A stretch of 64,000 nt of DNA, taken from Tribonema minus (taxonomy: Eukaryota; Sar; Xanthophyceae; Tribonematales; Tribonemataceae). Below, piece after piece: positions 45,325 to 57,000 of this stretch (positions are counted from its first letter, which is position 1; each line of letters begins with the position of its first letter). Location of the stretch: the NCBI GenBank assembly GCA_017506865.1, contig JAFCMP010000007.1:124001-188000 (forward strand), written 5' to 3'. The translations under genes and the position numbers were made by a program. Below the pieces are notes generated by a model that did not search any database, was not told where the DNA came from, and saw only the letters and a program-made list of their open reading frames with translations.

Positions 45325-47634
45325 ATGCTAATTCCCCCCACCTCGCCACCTGTCACCTGCCACTGCCTGCCATTCGCGCGCAGCCACGCCGTTTTCACCC
45401 ATGCCCACCCCCTTCACCACCTGCCCCCTTGCCACCGCCTGCCCCCCTCGCCCAGGCACGCTCTCTTCAGCTTCGCGGCAGCGCTCGTCACAGCAGCGGC
45501 CGCCGCGCGCCGCCTCGACGACACCAACCCCCAGAACTCCGGCAACAACAGCAACAACGCCAAGGACCAAGGGCAGTCGGTGGGCGTCGTCACGGGGACC
45601 CTGGAGCTGCTGCTCGTGGGCATCTACTCCACGGTCGCGTGCACAGCGCTCACGTGCGCGTTCCTCATCGTGCTGCGCAAGCTCATCCGGCTGTACGCGT
45701 GGTGGCGCGACCCCGCCGCCGCCGCGCTCGCCAGCAGCGCTCACGAGGGCCTCTCCAGCCTCGTCATCAGCTGGATACCGGTTGTCACGTTCGTGAGCCC
45801 GGGGGGCGACGCCTGCTGCGCTGCCCCCGCTGCTGCCGCGGGCGCTGGCGCGGATGCTGCGACTGGCGTTGACGCTGAGCCTGCGTGCGGAGCTGCGGAT
45901 GCTGGAGCTGCTGCTGGTGGTGGTGGTGGTGGTAGGGGGGGGGATGCAGAGGGGGGTGCTGCGATGGGGGATGTGGAGGGGGGAAGAGAGGGGGTGGGGG
46001 ACCTCATGTGCGCCATCTGTCTGGCGGATTTTGAGGGGGGGGACCAGTTGCGGGTGGTGCCGCACTGCTTTCACCAGTACCATAAGGTGAGAGGTGGTGA
46101 TTGAACCTGTGGGATTGCCACAGGAGGTATGAGTGCTTGTGACAAGCGGGTCACATCATTCGCTGCTTGCTGCACACTGGTGATGCATAGCAGCCCAGAT
46201 TGTAGTCACACAGCTGTTGTAGGCACAGTCGCAGCCCTTGTGTTGTGTAGGCCGTTTCTATTTCTTCCACTACTGCGGCCGCTGGCAGTGACACCCGTTT
46301 ATTTGTTGCGGCCCGAGCTGCCAGCATGCACGTTGTCCCGTATTGGCTCCTCACTTTCAAGAAACGGATAGGCTTGTCCTCATGGATACACGTCAGTGCT
46401 GGCATCAGGGTGCTGACATCAGGGCGCTCAATGCCTTCCTAGGTCAAGTGGCAAGTTTGTCTGCTCCCTTTGAGTGCGCTAGCTGCTCTCTCTCTCTCCT
46501 TTCCTTGTCTTTTTCAATACTCCACTGTCTCATTATGAAATCAGCAAATGCAGATCTATAATGCCCAGTTTCAGTTGCCTGCGTCTTCCAGCATCACCTC
46601 CCATATGAGATATACACCATACCTTCGATGTATGCATACCTTTCAAGTATGCGTGCCTTAACATCTTGGCAGTTGTATTCCTTCAAGTCACCGCTGCCCA
46701 ACAGCGCAGGAGTGTGCTGAGGGTCGTGTTTGGTGGAGTATTGGGGCTAGGGTTAGGGTTTCGTTGGGTTCAGAGTAGGGTTGGGGTGAGGGAATGCAGG
46801 CTGCAACTGAGCATGCGTGTCGGCACTTGGCACTGTACTTCAAGTACTTCGAAGTATACGATTGCTGCAGAGTGCATGTTCGCATGCTGTAGCGATGGCA
46901 CCAGTAGCGCTAGATGACGCTGAGATTATACGCGCCATGTTCTACAGTACATGAAGGCTGTACATCACACATTGTCTACCATGTGACTACTACACGTTGT
47001 CTTTGCGTCACACAGGGTGCCTTCCAAAAGCACCAACGTATAGTGTTCATGCCTTTCACAATGCCACAGTCGCGTCGACGTTACTCAACAAGCAGCACTT
47101 GATCTTGCATGGCTTGGAGGGACAGGCTGCTTATTAGGCTGATTTGGCATGGCATAAAGCGCAGCAACATTGATGGTTCTTGACCTAGCAAGGTCAACAG
47201 ATCATTGCCATAGACTTGCCCCATTCTTTATCCTTGTTTATCTCTCTCACCCTGAGGTCTACTGAGACACTCGTTACCTGCACTGGAATGTTTGTGTTTT
47301 TGTGAGTGTGTCGTCACATGCCACGCTGCATGTACTTTGATGTATAATAGTACTACTACACGACTAACAGCAACTGATGCCACGCCGCTTGTACTTTGAT
47401 GTACTCTAGAAGATCATAGGACCAGCCCATAACTAACACAGTCACTTACCGAATGTATTGCTGCAGGCATGCCTGGACCCCTGGCTGGAAACCAAAGCCA
47501 TCTGCCCGTTGTGTAAACAGCGGGTTCGACCAGTGCCCTCACAACGGTTTGAGCGGTACTGCGTACCCATGTTCGAGTGCATCGGGGGCGATGCATCCTG
47601 GATGCAGCGCGGCTTTGGCAGGTACCGTTCATGA
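45325..47634 (+). CDS. Membrane-anchored RING-H2 finger protein (putative E3 ubiquitin ligase)
   Basis: Exons 45325-46086 and 47467-47634 join in phase 0, giving 309 aa if the TGA at 47632 ends the protein. One hydrophobic segment (~93-116, LELLLVGIYSTVACTALTCA) is followed by the basic RKLIRLYAWW. A Gly/Ala/Asp-rich spacer leads to a complete RING-H2 finger split by the intron: C229-x2-C232-x15-C248-x-H250-x2-H253 / C256-x10-C267-x2-C270. This fits TM-RING ligases that ubiquitinate membrane or vesicle clients; the substrate is unknown. An alternative is splicing at 47621 (GGCAG|GTACC) to 48332, which joins in phase to an Ala-rich frame ending at 48701 (428 aa). The start Met is uncertain because the leader is Pro/His-rich. 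Confidence 0.85.
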
Positions 47635-47716
47635 ATTGCACCTTGAAATGATGAACCCATTCATGGTCATGCAGTTGATGTAGTGCACTTTTTGGCTGGT
47701 AGCATTGGGGGATGTG

Positions 47717-47753
47717 AGGGTTAGGGTTAGGGTTTACCTAACCCTAACCCTAA
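47717..47753. repeat. Head-to-head telomere-like repeat
   Basis: (TTAGGG)2-3 is followed at once by (CCTAAC)3, forming a perfect-arm inverted repeat able to fold back. It lies 83 bp past the RING stop codon. Confidence 0.93.
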
Positions 47754-48331
47754 GCTGAGAGCGTGACCTCAAAAACACAGTGCATGCATATTTCGGTAAT
47801 GGTAAAGAGTCAACAGATCCCGACTGCTCTCATGTCAGCGCATTGTTGACTGCACTGCAGCACCGGCTCTCACCTCGCCTTAAACATGAACTTCACATTG
47901 CTTGCGCTAGTACCTTGTTAGACCGTAAGGTCTACACAGGGCACATGGCACCAAGTGCAGTCTTTTTAAACATGCCTATGAACCATTTGGTATGGTTGGC
48001 GGCAAATGGGTGACACAACACGCCATTGACAGAACCATCTGTTGATGAATGTCTAGCAGACACAAAGTTAGAAACTTGAAGTACGCCTTTCCGCGCATAC
48101 AGTGCTTTGTGACGCAGGCCTCTGCTCACGGATCGCCTACTTTTGCTGATCGACATCTAGCATGCGCAAATGACGAGATACATCGCTGCGGTCACATATG
48201 CCTCCTTCCTTACATATGGTGAGCTCTGCAGGCCACATATGACAACTAGCGGCCTTACAACGGACTCATTCTGTTGTGACCAACACCTCTCCATACACTG
48301 CTCTGCCACCATACCTACCTGCCCACTGCAG

Positions 48332-48701
48332 GTCAGCGGCCGGCTGCTGCAGCCAGATGCGCAGCCTGCTCTGCTGCACACGGCGCGCGTCCGTTGCGGA
48401 GGCGCTGCAACGAGACGCGCAAACAAACACCAACGACGCTGCCGCCGCTGCCGCTGACGCTGCTGCCGGCGGTGCCGCGGGCGGCGGCGCACAGAATGCT
48501 GCTGCTGCCGCCGCTGCTGCTGCCACTGGTGGCGGTCATCATCATGCTGCTGCTGCTGCTGCTGCCGTTCTGCGCAATATTGCTGCCGGCAGTGCTCAGC
48601 ACGCTGCTGCCACGGGTGGCGCTCATCGTGCTGCCGCCGCTGCTGCCGGCGGCGGCGCGGCGCACGACGTGGAGCGCGGCGTCGCCGCGCCCATTAGGTA
48701 G
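48332..48701 (+). other. Ala-rich open frame, possible alternative last exon of RING gene
   Basis: A good acceptor (CCCACTGCAG) precedes a 123-codon frame reading R/SAAGCCSQMRSLLCC, then long Ala/Gly runs and HDVERGVAAPIR before TAG. Its phase matches a donor at 47621. The opposite strand is also open (48893-48333, Ser-rich), so low complexity alone could explain the frame. Confidence 0.4.
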
Positions 48702-51190
48702 GTAGGTATGGTAGGGCGAATGGCGATGGCGGACGACTGGCAACATAAACGCTCTCATCAAGGAGTACATTGAGGTGGAGGCGCAGCCAAGGGAACGGCC
48801 GCCGTAGCTGGAGGGTGTAGTGCCTGCTGCAGTGTGCGCGCACTGCCCTGAGCACTGCCATGACGCTCCTGCCAGAGGCAAAGGTGCCTCCACCCCGCCC
48901 TGCGCATCCTACTGGAGGCGACCGATGTCAGGGCGCCCTGTGCATAGAGCGCATAGTGCTTCAAGGCAGTTGAGACAGCCTTGCTCAGCGCATAGGCCCT
49001 CCTGCTGATGTTTCGCGGGGGAGCGCCCTAAGGCTTGCCACGCAGTGCGTTTTTTCATTTTGTACTTGTGTGATATGGACAGCAGCAGCAGCAGCAGCAA
49101 CAGCAACAGCGCAGAGGCTCGCGCGCCAGGCCGTTTACTTCAATGCAACATGGACTCAAATGCAACACGAGAGTGGTACTTTTTGTGTGTGGTGTGCGGG
49201 ATTCGAAGCTGCGCATCATGTGTTCATGTGCTGATGTATCGCCGGTCAGCACCTTTTGTGGCGTGTCGGTGTACCTGTGCTGAACTTCATAATGAAGTAT
49301 GTGGCTCAGTACTGTCTGAGGTCAGTCTGAAGCCGAAAGTGCTTGCAGGGCATGACAACGCGCATTGAAGCTCCGTAGCTCATGCCCATGACCCAGGCTG
49401 TGCGCACATACATGTGCATCAATGTAGGCTGCACTTCATCTACATACTTGTATCATTCTTCACCAATGACTGCAATGTCACGTCATCATGGCACTGTCAA
49501 GTCAATACATTGTGATGCTGCTGCGACGGAAATAGTGGGGCTTTCTGGCGGCCTCCTGATTGCGGCAGCACCGCTTGGGATCCTCTGCACCTTTTGCCGC
49601 CCGCCACTGCGCCCATGCCTCGAAGCAGGTGACGTCGACCATTGTGCCCTGTGGCACCTGTTGCAGCTCCGCTTCCACCTTATCTGCATGCACAGCAGCA
49701 ACGGCGTCCGCAAGCGCACTCTGGGTCAGGCGCCTCTAGCTGCATTGCAACAGCAGAGCAGTGACATCAAGTACACCATGTGCAGCATCTGCAGCTGCAG
49801 TCCCGCCACCTGCTTCTGCTGCTGCACTGGCGGCGGAGCTGGCGCCAGTGCCTCTGGGTGCTGCCCAGGCTGTTGCAGGGGAGACTGACAGTGTCGCTGA
49901 CGGCTGTTGCTGCTGTTGCTGCGGCGATAGAGCTGCTGGCAGCAGATGCTCCAGCTTGTCACCTGTTGCCGCACGCAGAGATGCAGCGGCTGTCACACGG
50001 TGGCAGTCATCGGCGGCTGTCACACGGTGGCAGTCATCTGCACGAGGGGCAGATGTGCCACCCCAAATCCTGCTGCGCCTTGAAACATTGCTGAAGCGGA
50101 GGCGCAGCACGTGCCGCTGCTGCAGGCGCTGGAGCAGCCAGGGCGGCGGCGGGTGCCCCCCCGCGGCCTACCGCCGCTGCTGCCGACGCTGCTGCAGCAG
50201 CTGCCGCCAGGGTGTTTGCGGCGCCTACCGCAACGGTTGCTGCAGGCGCTGTTGCCGGTACCACCGTCACTCCGGCTGCGGCGCCGCCTGCGGCCACTGT
50301 CCCGGGGCCTGTTGCAGCAGCAGCAGTCCCTGCAGCAGCTGTGTTGCCTGCGCCAAACAGCTTTGGCAGCCGCTGTAGCAGTTGTTGCTGGCACTGCCGG
50401 GGCAGCTGCGCCCCGTGCTGCCGCTGCTGCTGCCAGTGTCCTCGTTGCTGGGGCAGCTGCTGGTGCTGCATTGCCAGTCTGAGAGACTGAGTAGTTGCGC
50501 CGTGTGCTGCCGCTGCTGCTGGACTACCAGGTGCGCTGTCGCCGCGGTCGCTGACCCACTGGCAGGCGCAGCTGCCACAGCGCTATAAGCCAGCAGAATG
50601 GCTGCACCATAAATCGGCCGGCGCTGGAGCGGTTGCACGCGCCCCGCGACCACCGCGGCGGCCGCTAGTCCTACAACACTTCCAGCCGCTCCAACGGCGG
50701 CGCAACTGTCAAAGCAGCAGCGGCTCCGACCGCCACTGCTACTGTTGCCGCAGCAGCTGCTGGTGCTTGTGCAACCGCCGCTGCAGTCGGCTCTGCCTGT
50801 GCTGCTGCATCTTCAGCTGCTGCACCATGACCAATGCCATCGGCTTAATGAGTTGCACAGCAGTGCGTATTTAAACCACAACCGGCACAACTTGAAGGAC
50901 CTGATGATCTTGGGGCCTTGCGGCACCCTTGACTTGTTAGTCATGCAACTCTGTGGAGTGAGTGTTGTCCACTGAATGTGGTGCGAGAGCGGCCTGCGCA
51001 AGGCGACGCGGCTGGCGGCAGCACCTGATTGGCGGCAGCAGCGCAGAGCAGCACGTGTGGTATGCATGTACATAGACATTATTCAAGCTGATGTGTACAA
51101 GAGGGATGGTGCAACACCCCTACCCTGACCTAACCCTACTCATACAACCTAACCCCTACCCAAACCCTAATTCTGGCGTCGCGCACAAGA
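48702..51190. other. Ala/Gln/Cys low-complexity region, no gene resolved
   Basis: CAG/CTG/GCC-rich DNA is open in several frames on both strands. Candidates on the minus strand are 50471-50034 (poly-Gln then poly-Ala), 50110-49736 and about 49710-49502 (VEAELQQVPQGTMVDVTCFE). These could be exons of one low-complexity protein, but no junction is convincing. A 24-bp tandem repeat (GGCTGTCACACGGTGGCAGT) lies at 49987-50038. A CCCTAA-like field spans 51121-51175. Confidence 0.4.
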
Positions 51191-51191
51191 C

Positions 51192-51467
51192 ATGCACAGG
51201 GAACTGGTGTCCTCGAACAAGCCTGTATTCATCGGCGAGCCTTTGCGTACAGATGTCGGATCCATGGAAAAACTTTCAAGCCAAATGGATCGGGATGCAT
51301 GGTACGCCCTAGCAACAGAGTTTACTTACAGACTGATTGGTTTCTGGAAACCTATTGGGAGGTGGGGGCTCAAAACGGAAAAGGAGCAAAAAACATGGAT
51401 ACTGAAGACAGACCCCGAAATTTCAAACGACTTATATCGATACACCCCAATACCTAGCAGGCACTGA
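51192..51467 (+). CDS. Unrecognised 91-codon ORF
   Basis: It reads MHRELVSSNKPVFIGEPLRT at the start and has a balanced, Trp-rich composition (FWKPIGRWG), unlike the Ala-rich shadows nearby. The local DNA is AT-richer than flanking regions. It could be an exon or single-exon gene, or a fragment of an insertion. No family is recognised. A T9 run follows at about 51487. Confidence 0.35.
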   Translation: MHRELVSSNKPVFIGEPLRTDVGSMEKLSSQMDRDAWYALATEFTYRLIGFWKPIGRWGLKTEKEQKTWILKTDPEISNDLYRYTPIPSRH

Positions 51468-52311
51468 GAAGCATCTTTAGGTACTGTTTTTTTTTCTCAA
51501 TGGTCGACTGAAGTTTGATCATGAAGTGCATGTGTCGACTCGAGTGGCGACAACAAGATCCTCGATCCAACTACCGTCATGGCGCAAACCCAGTAGGCTG
51601 TGCCATCATGCTCTCTTAGCGCTTGCACATGGCGTGCAGGTAGAGGGGACCACAGGGGTTCGGCAACATCACAGGTTGGGGGGGTGCTGTCACGATGATG
51701 TCGATGTCATATGACAAGTCGAGAACTGCAGCAGTCGAGCAAAAGCGCTCAGAGAGGAGACCAATCGCTTCAGCAGTGCATGACAAAAGTCTCATTCATG
51801 TGGAGCGCACTGCACTGCACTCGCTGCCGCGGCCCATACTAGTGGTCACTACGGTAGGTACTTCGTATTACTTCTCGCTTATCAAGGCGAGGAAAAGCCC
51901 ATATGGTCGATGTCCAGCTTAAAACCAGAATCTACATGTATCCTTGTGAACTCCTTTGAAGAAACCTCTCAATGCGCATTGAAGTAGCTACTAGGTATGC
52001 ACAGCCGCGGCCGCCACCGTGCACAGAAGCAGCATGTTCCTCATAGGATCCTTCGGCTTGCGCCCCTTGGCGCAAGCGGCGCCCACACCAGTCGTGCAGC
52101 GCCGTGGACGGTGCAGCCTCGGCTCTCCACGATACAGTACACCCGCGACGTCGCTGCGACAGAGGAGGGTGAATACGGGGGGGTCAGTGATGTGCAGTGA
52201 TCTGCAACCGAAGAGGCAGATTATGCTTCAGCCCCCAAAGATTGCTGGATGCTGAGCGTCCATAAAGGGTAAAGAGTGCTGCCAGCTGGCGTGGCGAGCG
52301 GGGAGGCGCAC
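51468..52311. other. Unassigned DNA
   Basis: No domain is recognised. On the minus strand a frame covering about 52160-52000 (with AKGRKPKDPMRNMLLLC, stop near 52000) might be a terminal exon for the candidate exon at 52312, but no junction could be fixed. Confidence 0.3.
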
Positions 52312-52851
52312 TCACCTGTTTGCCCAAGTCCTGCTGTGCAGCTCCACCGGGCGTCCCGCGATGGTGCTAAGGATCTTCCTCAGTTTGTTCTTGGACACCT
52401 GCGGCTCGTTCTGAACATGGATGAGCAGCTGGTCGGACTGGCGGACGAGCCACAGGCAGTTGACACGCGGGGCCTTGATCCTGAGGGCCTTCCACCAGTC
52501 GTCGAGGGCAGAGTGCGGCGGGTGCGACGGCGGGGGACCTCGAATGCTGAAGCTGTGCCTCCGGCGCCAATCCCCGCCCATGCCTACGCGCGCTGGTCGT
52601 TTAGGCGGTCGATTACTCTGTTTACGGAGGGATTGCACTCCGTCTGGACAATGGGCGCTGACTGAGCAAGTGCAGCAGGACATCTCTCGGCTGCCAGCAA
52701 GTTCAATTAGGACAAATGTGTACCAAATGTCATAATTGAACTTCAACATCCTAATTGAACTTAAAAAAAAAAAAAAAAGCTTGGTCGAATGCGTCACATG
52801 GGGTGTGGATAGCTGCTCGAGCCTCACGAAAGCAGCCCAGGCGGCGGGCAA
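52312..52851 (-). CDS. Candidate exon of an unrecognised minus-strand gene
   Basis: The part from about 52560 to 52312 looks like real protein (DDWWKALRIKAPRVNCLWLV, then QVSKNKLRKILSTIAGRPVE). It ends at a good donor (AACAG|GTGAGTG at about 52312). The upstream portion, which crosses a poly-T run on this strand, is probably not coding. Neighbouring exons were not identified and I know no matching family. The opposite strand is open too, so the call is weak. Confidence 0.35.
   Translation of the reverse strand: MPAAWAAFVRLEQLSTPHVTHSTKLFFFFLSSIRMLKFNYDIWYTFVLIELAGSREMSCCTCSVSAHCPDGVQSLRKQSNRPPKRPARVGMGGDWRRRHSFSIRGPPPSHPPHSALDDWWKALRIKAPRVNCLWLVRQSDQLLIHVQNEPQVSKNKLRKILSTIAGRPVELHSRTWANR
52761..52778 (+). 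repeat. A(~16) tract
   Basis: An adenine run follows two CCTAATTGAACTT-like words. It could be a relic of a poly(A) tail on a plus-strand retroposed sequence, but no target-site duplication was found. Confidence 0.7.
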
Positions 52852-54019
52852 ACGAGTTTAGACCTAGAGCCATGAAGGACGATGCACTTCAAACAGGCGT
52901 TTTTAGGATCTGTTCTAATCGATGGCATTCGACCACCATTGAAAAATGCTGACTGTCGATTCAAATTTATTCCAACATCGATCTTCGCATTGACACCTCG
53001 ATTGAAAACTCTAATGCACTACACCATCACCCCTGCTTGCTGCTCTCCGTTCGACGTCGATCATCGTATCGACACTTCGACCAGTATACTATACCTACAG
53101 TGCACCACCACCCCGCTCATTGCTCTTCTTTTGACGTTTATTGATATTTGATCAGAACCTCTGGTGCACTGTCCACCACCCCAATCGCTGCTCTGAAGGG
53201 TGCACACACCTACTGTATGTTTCAAACTAGCGATCATACGCATTACTACAAGTAAACATGACAGTCATGTGCATGCGCTACTACTACATAGTATACATGA
53301 CAGCCTACGCAATGCATCATGCGCTTGTGCATCATGAACCTGTGTCCGCGAATGCGTTCGCGAAGGCTGCAAGACTGTTCAAGTTGATGCGACTGATGAC
53401 ACAGCCCATTGGCAAGCAGCAGCTCAGCTAGGTAGACAGCTCAGCTAAGTAGACAAGTTTCTTAATATGCAAGCATACTTTCGTGCAGTTGACGACTGGG
53501 TCCTCCCCTGCCGTTCCTTGCGGCCTTAGCCTTTTGTTGGCCAACTTCAGCAATTGCTGTAATCGCCTGTGCAACCTTAGGGTTAGGCTAACCCTAACCC
53601 TAACCCTAACCCTGGCGTACCCAACCGCAAAGCGGAAGGGACACTCGACGCCATCCTGTACAACCACAACCAGAGACACCAACAGCTATGAGCATCCCCC
53701 CCCCCCCCCCCCTTGGGCCTCAGGGGATCGTCTCTTACACCTGATATCAAAGCACGGGCTGGGGTTAGGCCCACTAGAGCTGAGCTCATGATGCCCTCGG
53801 CACTCTGCCAGGCCCCTCTTTCTTTCAATTTGGCAAATGCTGCATGCGCACGGTGCTGCCAAAGCGAGCACCTGTGGCCATCGTTAGCCACAATGCAGTT
53901 GCCCGCAGCGCTGCTCAACCACACAATACCACTACCCAACCCCCCCCCCCCCCCCCCGTCCTCTTAATCCTGCCCGCCTCCCACCACCTGTGTGATCCTC
54001 CGTTTCTTCTAATGTTTAG
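52852..54019. other. Intergenic DNA downstream of the four-TM gene
   Basis: The first part is AT-rich with repeated TCGA-containing words (CGATTGAAAA, TCGACCA). 53577-53614 is a head-to-head telomere-like repeat. C14-17 homopolymers occur at about 53697-53712 and 53941-53957. A minus frame 53939-53583 has no domain. Confidence 0.4.
53577..53614. repeat. Head-to-head telomere-like repeat
   Basis: TTAGGGTTAGG runs directly into (CTAACC)n with four CCCTAA units. Confidence 0.92.
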
Positions 54020-57000
54020 TTACGCCTGCGATGTCTGGCTGGCGCGCGTCAGCATGTCCCCCCCCTCTGGCAGGTACACGCTCCCCTTGCGCCTGCGCCC
54101 CCCTGGCACAATGGCCGGGCCACCCGCACCAAATGCAGCAGCAGCAGAAGCAGCAGTGCTCCCCCCAACACTGCCCCGCTCGAACCGCCCCATCTCTACG
54201 TCTCTCCCTGCCCCATCCCCCCCTGCCGCGCTGCCCCTCTGCGCACTGCCCCCTGCGGCAGCGCTCACACCCCCCATGTGACTCTCCCCACTGAGCCTCC
54301 GAGTCTGACTCTCCCCTAGAGTCGCGGGCCGGCTGCCGCTAGGCCTCAGGAGCACTGCTTGGGGCCCCCCTGCCTCTACCCCTCGGCCTGGCTCTGCCCT
54401 GCCAGTTGAGTCCCTGTTTGGGTCGCCTCGGCCAGGGCCCTGTCTGTTGGGGGAGGAGGCGCCGCCTGCGCTGTTGCGGGGGCTCTGGGAGCTGGTCATG
54501 GAGGGGGTTGGCTGCCGCGCTGCGCCGCCGCCCTGCCGCTGCGCCTGCTGCTGCGGGGGCGTAGTGTTCATAGCAGCAGCAGAAGTGGATACTGTGAAAA
54601 CTTCACATCAGACGATGCAGTACACAGTGATCGACCATGCTAGTAGCATCCCCCACATGTCCTGCTCTCCCTCCGAAACGGCCTTTTCCCACTTGCATAC
54701 TGTTGTTTCTTCGTGCAGAGGGCACGGACACGCCAGGATGATCAATGCGTCGGTCACTGTCAGGTGTCAATGTCCTGCTGCAAATACTACAGTGCACTTT
54801 CCTCAACCACAGATAATGGGCTTCGCTAAATGGCGACTGTGCTTCAGCTGCGAGCACGCCATACGAGCCAGCTTATCAACAAGTGCACGCACTTCAACTG
54901 CGCAGCCCAGCACTCACCCTGCGCTGCCGCTGTGACTGGCCCCTTGTCCATGAAAAAGCCCCTATAATCACGATTTTGCTTGCTTCAGGGCATCCACGTC
55001 TTGTCACACACATCGCACAACCCTCACATACGCTGAATGACATCGCCACGTGCTGCATACTTCAACTGCGCAGCCCCGGCACTCACCCTGCGCTGCTGCT
55101 GTGACTGGCCCATCATCCGTGCCATCTCTGCCTGCGACTGAGATGCCGGCCTGCTGCTGGGTCTGCTGCCGGGTCTGCTGTCGGGACCCCCAAAGTGTTG
55201 GCCGCCGGCAGGGCTGGGGGTGAACATGGGCGTTGATGCTGTGCTGCTGTTGAAGTTGCCATTGTTGAAGTGCGGCGAGCTGCTGACGACCATCATCAGG
55301 GCCTGCGTGGGGGGTTGTGGGTGAATAACGCCGGTGGAGGTGGTGCGGATGGCAGTTGCAGTCGGTTCATTTCACACGTGAAAAGAGTTGGCACAGTACG
55401 GTTGAAGTGAGCACGCACTGCCGCTGGCCCGCACACATTTCTGCTCTATGCCTTCATCACAGGACATGAAAATGCGTGGCCGCAAGTATCCTGACTGTGT
55501 AGCTGATACTGTGGCCTCTAGCGCATGACCATATGCTGAGGGGTGATTGTGAGGTCACAAGGGTTTGAAGTTGAAGTTGGCATTTGCTGACTGCGCTGGT
55601 GTCTCAGCTACAATCGCCAAGAGTCTGAGTTCTGCACCAGCGGCCATGTTGTGCATTACAGGTCACAACTGGAGCCAAGGGAGCGTGACTTCTTGCAGTT
55701 GCAGTTTCCAACTGCATTGAATCGCACAGGGCAACAGACAGCTAGCTACCGCATGCTTGGGACCAGATGAAGGGCCAAATGCTTGCGTTGCACTTCGAGA
55801 CCGGAAAAGCTGCATTAGCAGAAATTTGGACCGGTCGCCGGTGACGCACCTGTTTCTCGGGATCCGCGTCGAGCCAGCACTTGCACCCAATGGTGCAGGC
55901 CATCATGGCTTGGGCAAATGTGGAGATGAACACCACAAAGATCATGCTCGCGCCCGCGTAACGGTACTTGGGGTCCTCGCAGTAGGACTCCTGTTGTTGA
56001 TCCAGGCATCGTAAGGACAGCAGTGAACTGGTGAGGGGGGACTAAGGTGAAGTGAGCAATTATGCTTGAAGTTAAGACAAGAAGTATGTCATGCACAGTA
56101 TTGACAAGAGCCGCATTCTCTGCCTGCCTCACAGATGGGACGTCGTACTCTGCCGGGTTTGGAAGTGCTTCTTTCAGGGTTCCATGCTGCCAATGCTATC
56201 AGTGGGCCCTTGCAACAGGAGTGCTGTTCAAGGTCTTAATAGGGGGGGGAGTTATGGAGGTATAAGCAATGCGTTGTTGCTGCATTACCGTAGCGACCAT
56301 GCTGCCACAATACTTGCGGCAACAGCCGCCACCGTAATAGTGAGACTTCATATGTCACGTGCTGGGGCAATGCGCTACGCCAGAACCGCTTCATGTCATT
56401 GGCACCTACGAAGTAGTGATGCGTGTATCGTCAAACCCCACAATACTGCCCGCATGAGTGTAAGATCTGCGCGGTTTCCGCTATTTGAACAACAGCCCCT
56501 GGCACCATCGCACCATCTACTTGCCATCACACCACAAGCTGGCAGTGAATACTGCTGCGCTTCAACATGACGGCTTGGAGGCGTGTTGCCTGACCTTGCA
56601 ATGAGACCACCACAAGCTGGCAGTGAATACTGCTGCGCTTCAAATTGATGGCTTGGAGGCGTGTTGCCTGACCTTGCAATGAGACCATGCTTGTGTTCAT
56701 CACCACACATGTCGACGAGCTCCATGCAGGACGTCATCAGCTGCCTGTAAAGCCTGTTGCGCTCGCAATGAGTTGCGCATCTCGATCTGCTATCACTGTC
56801 ATGATTCTCATCACTCTCGTACTGGAATGTATGAAAAAAATAGCGTGAAGTGCTCATGAACGACATTTTACAGCTATCACCAACATTTACAATTCATTAT
56901 CACCATTCTTCTGTTGTAATACTCGTCGTGCAAAGCGCTCACGACCGACTTAAGAATGAACTCAATCATCAAATACTGTGAGCTGCTCACGACCGACTTT

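Noticed and set aside
45328..46083. Minus-strand ORF of 251 codons opposite the RING gene
   Set aside because: It is a low-complexity shadow. The plus strand encodes a complete RING-H2 finger and a TM helix.
48702..50650. Long poly-Ala, poly-Leu and poly-Gln ORFs as separate genes
   Set aside because: CAG/CTG/GCC-rich DNA is open in several frames on both strands. No domain, junction or conserved start supports any one frame.
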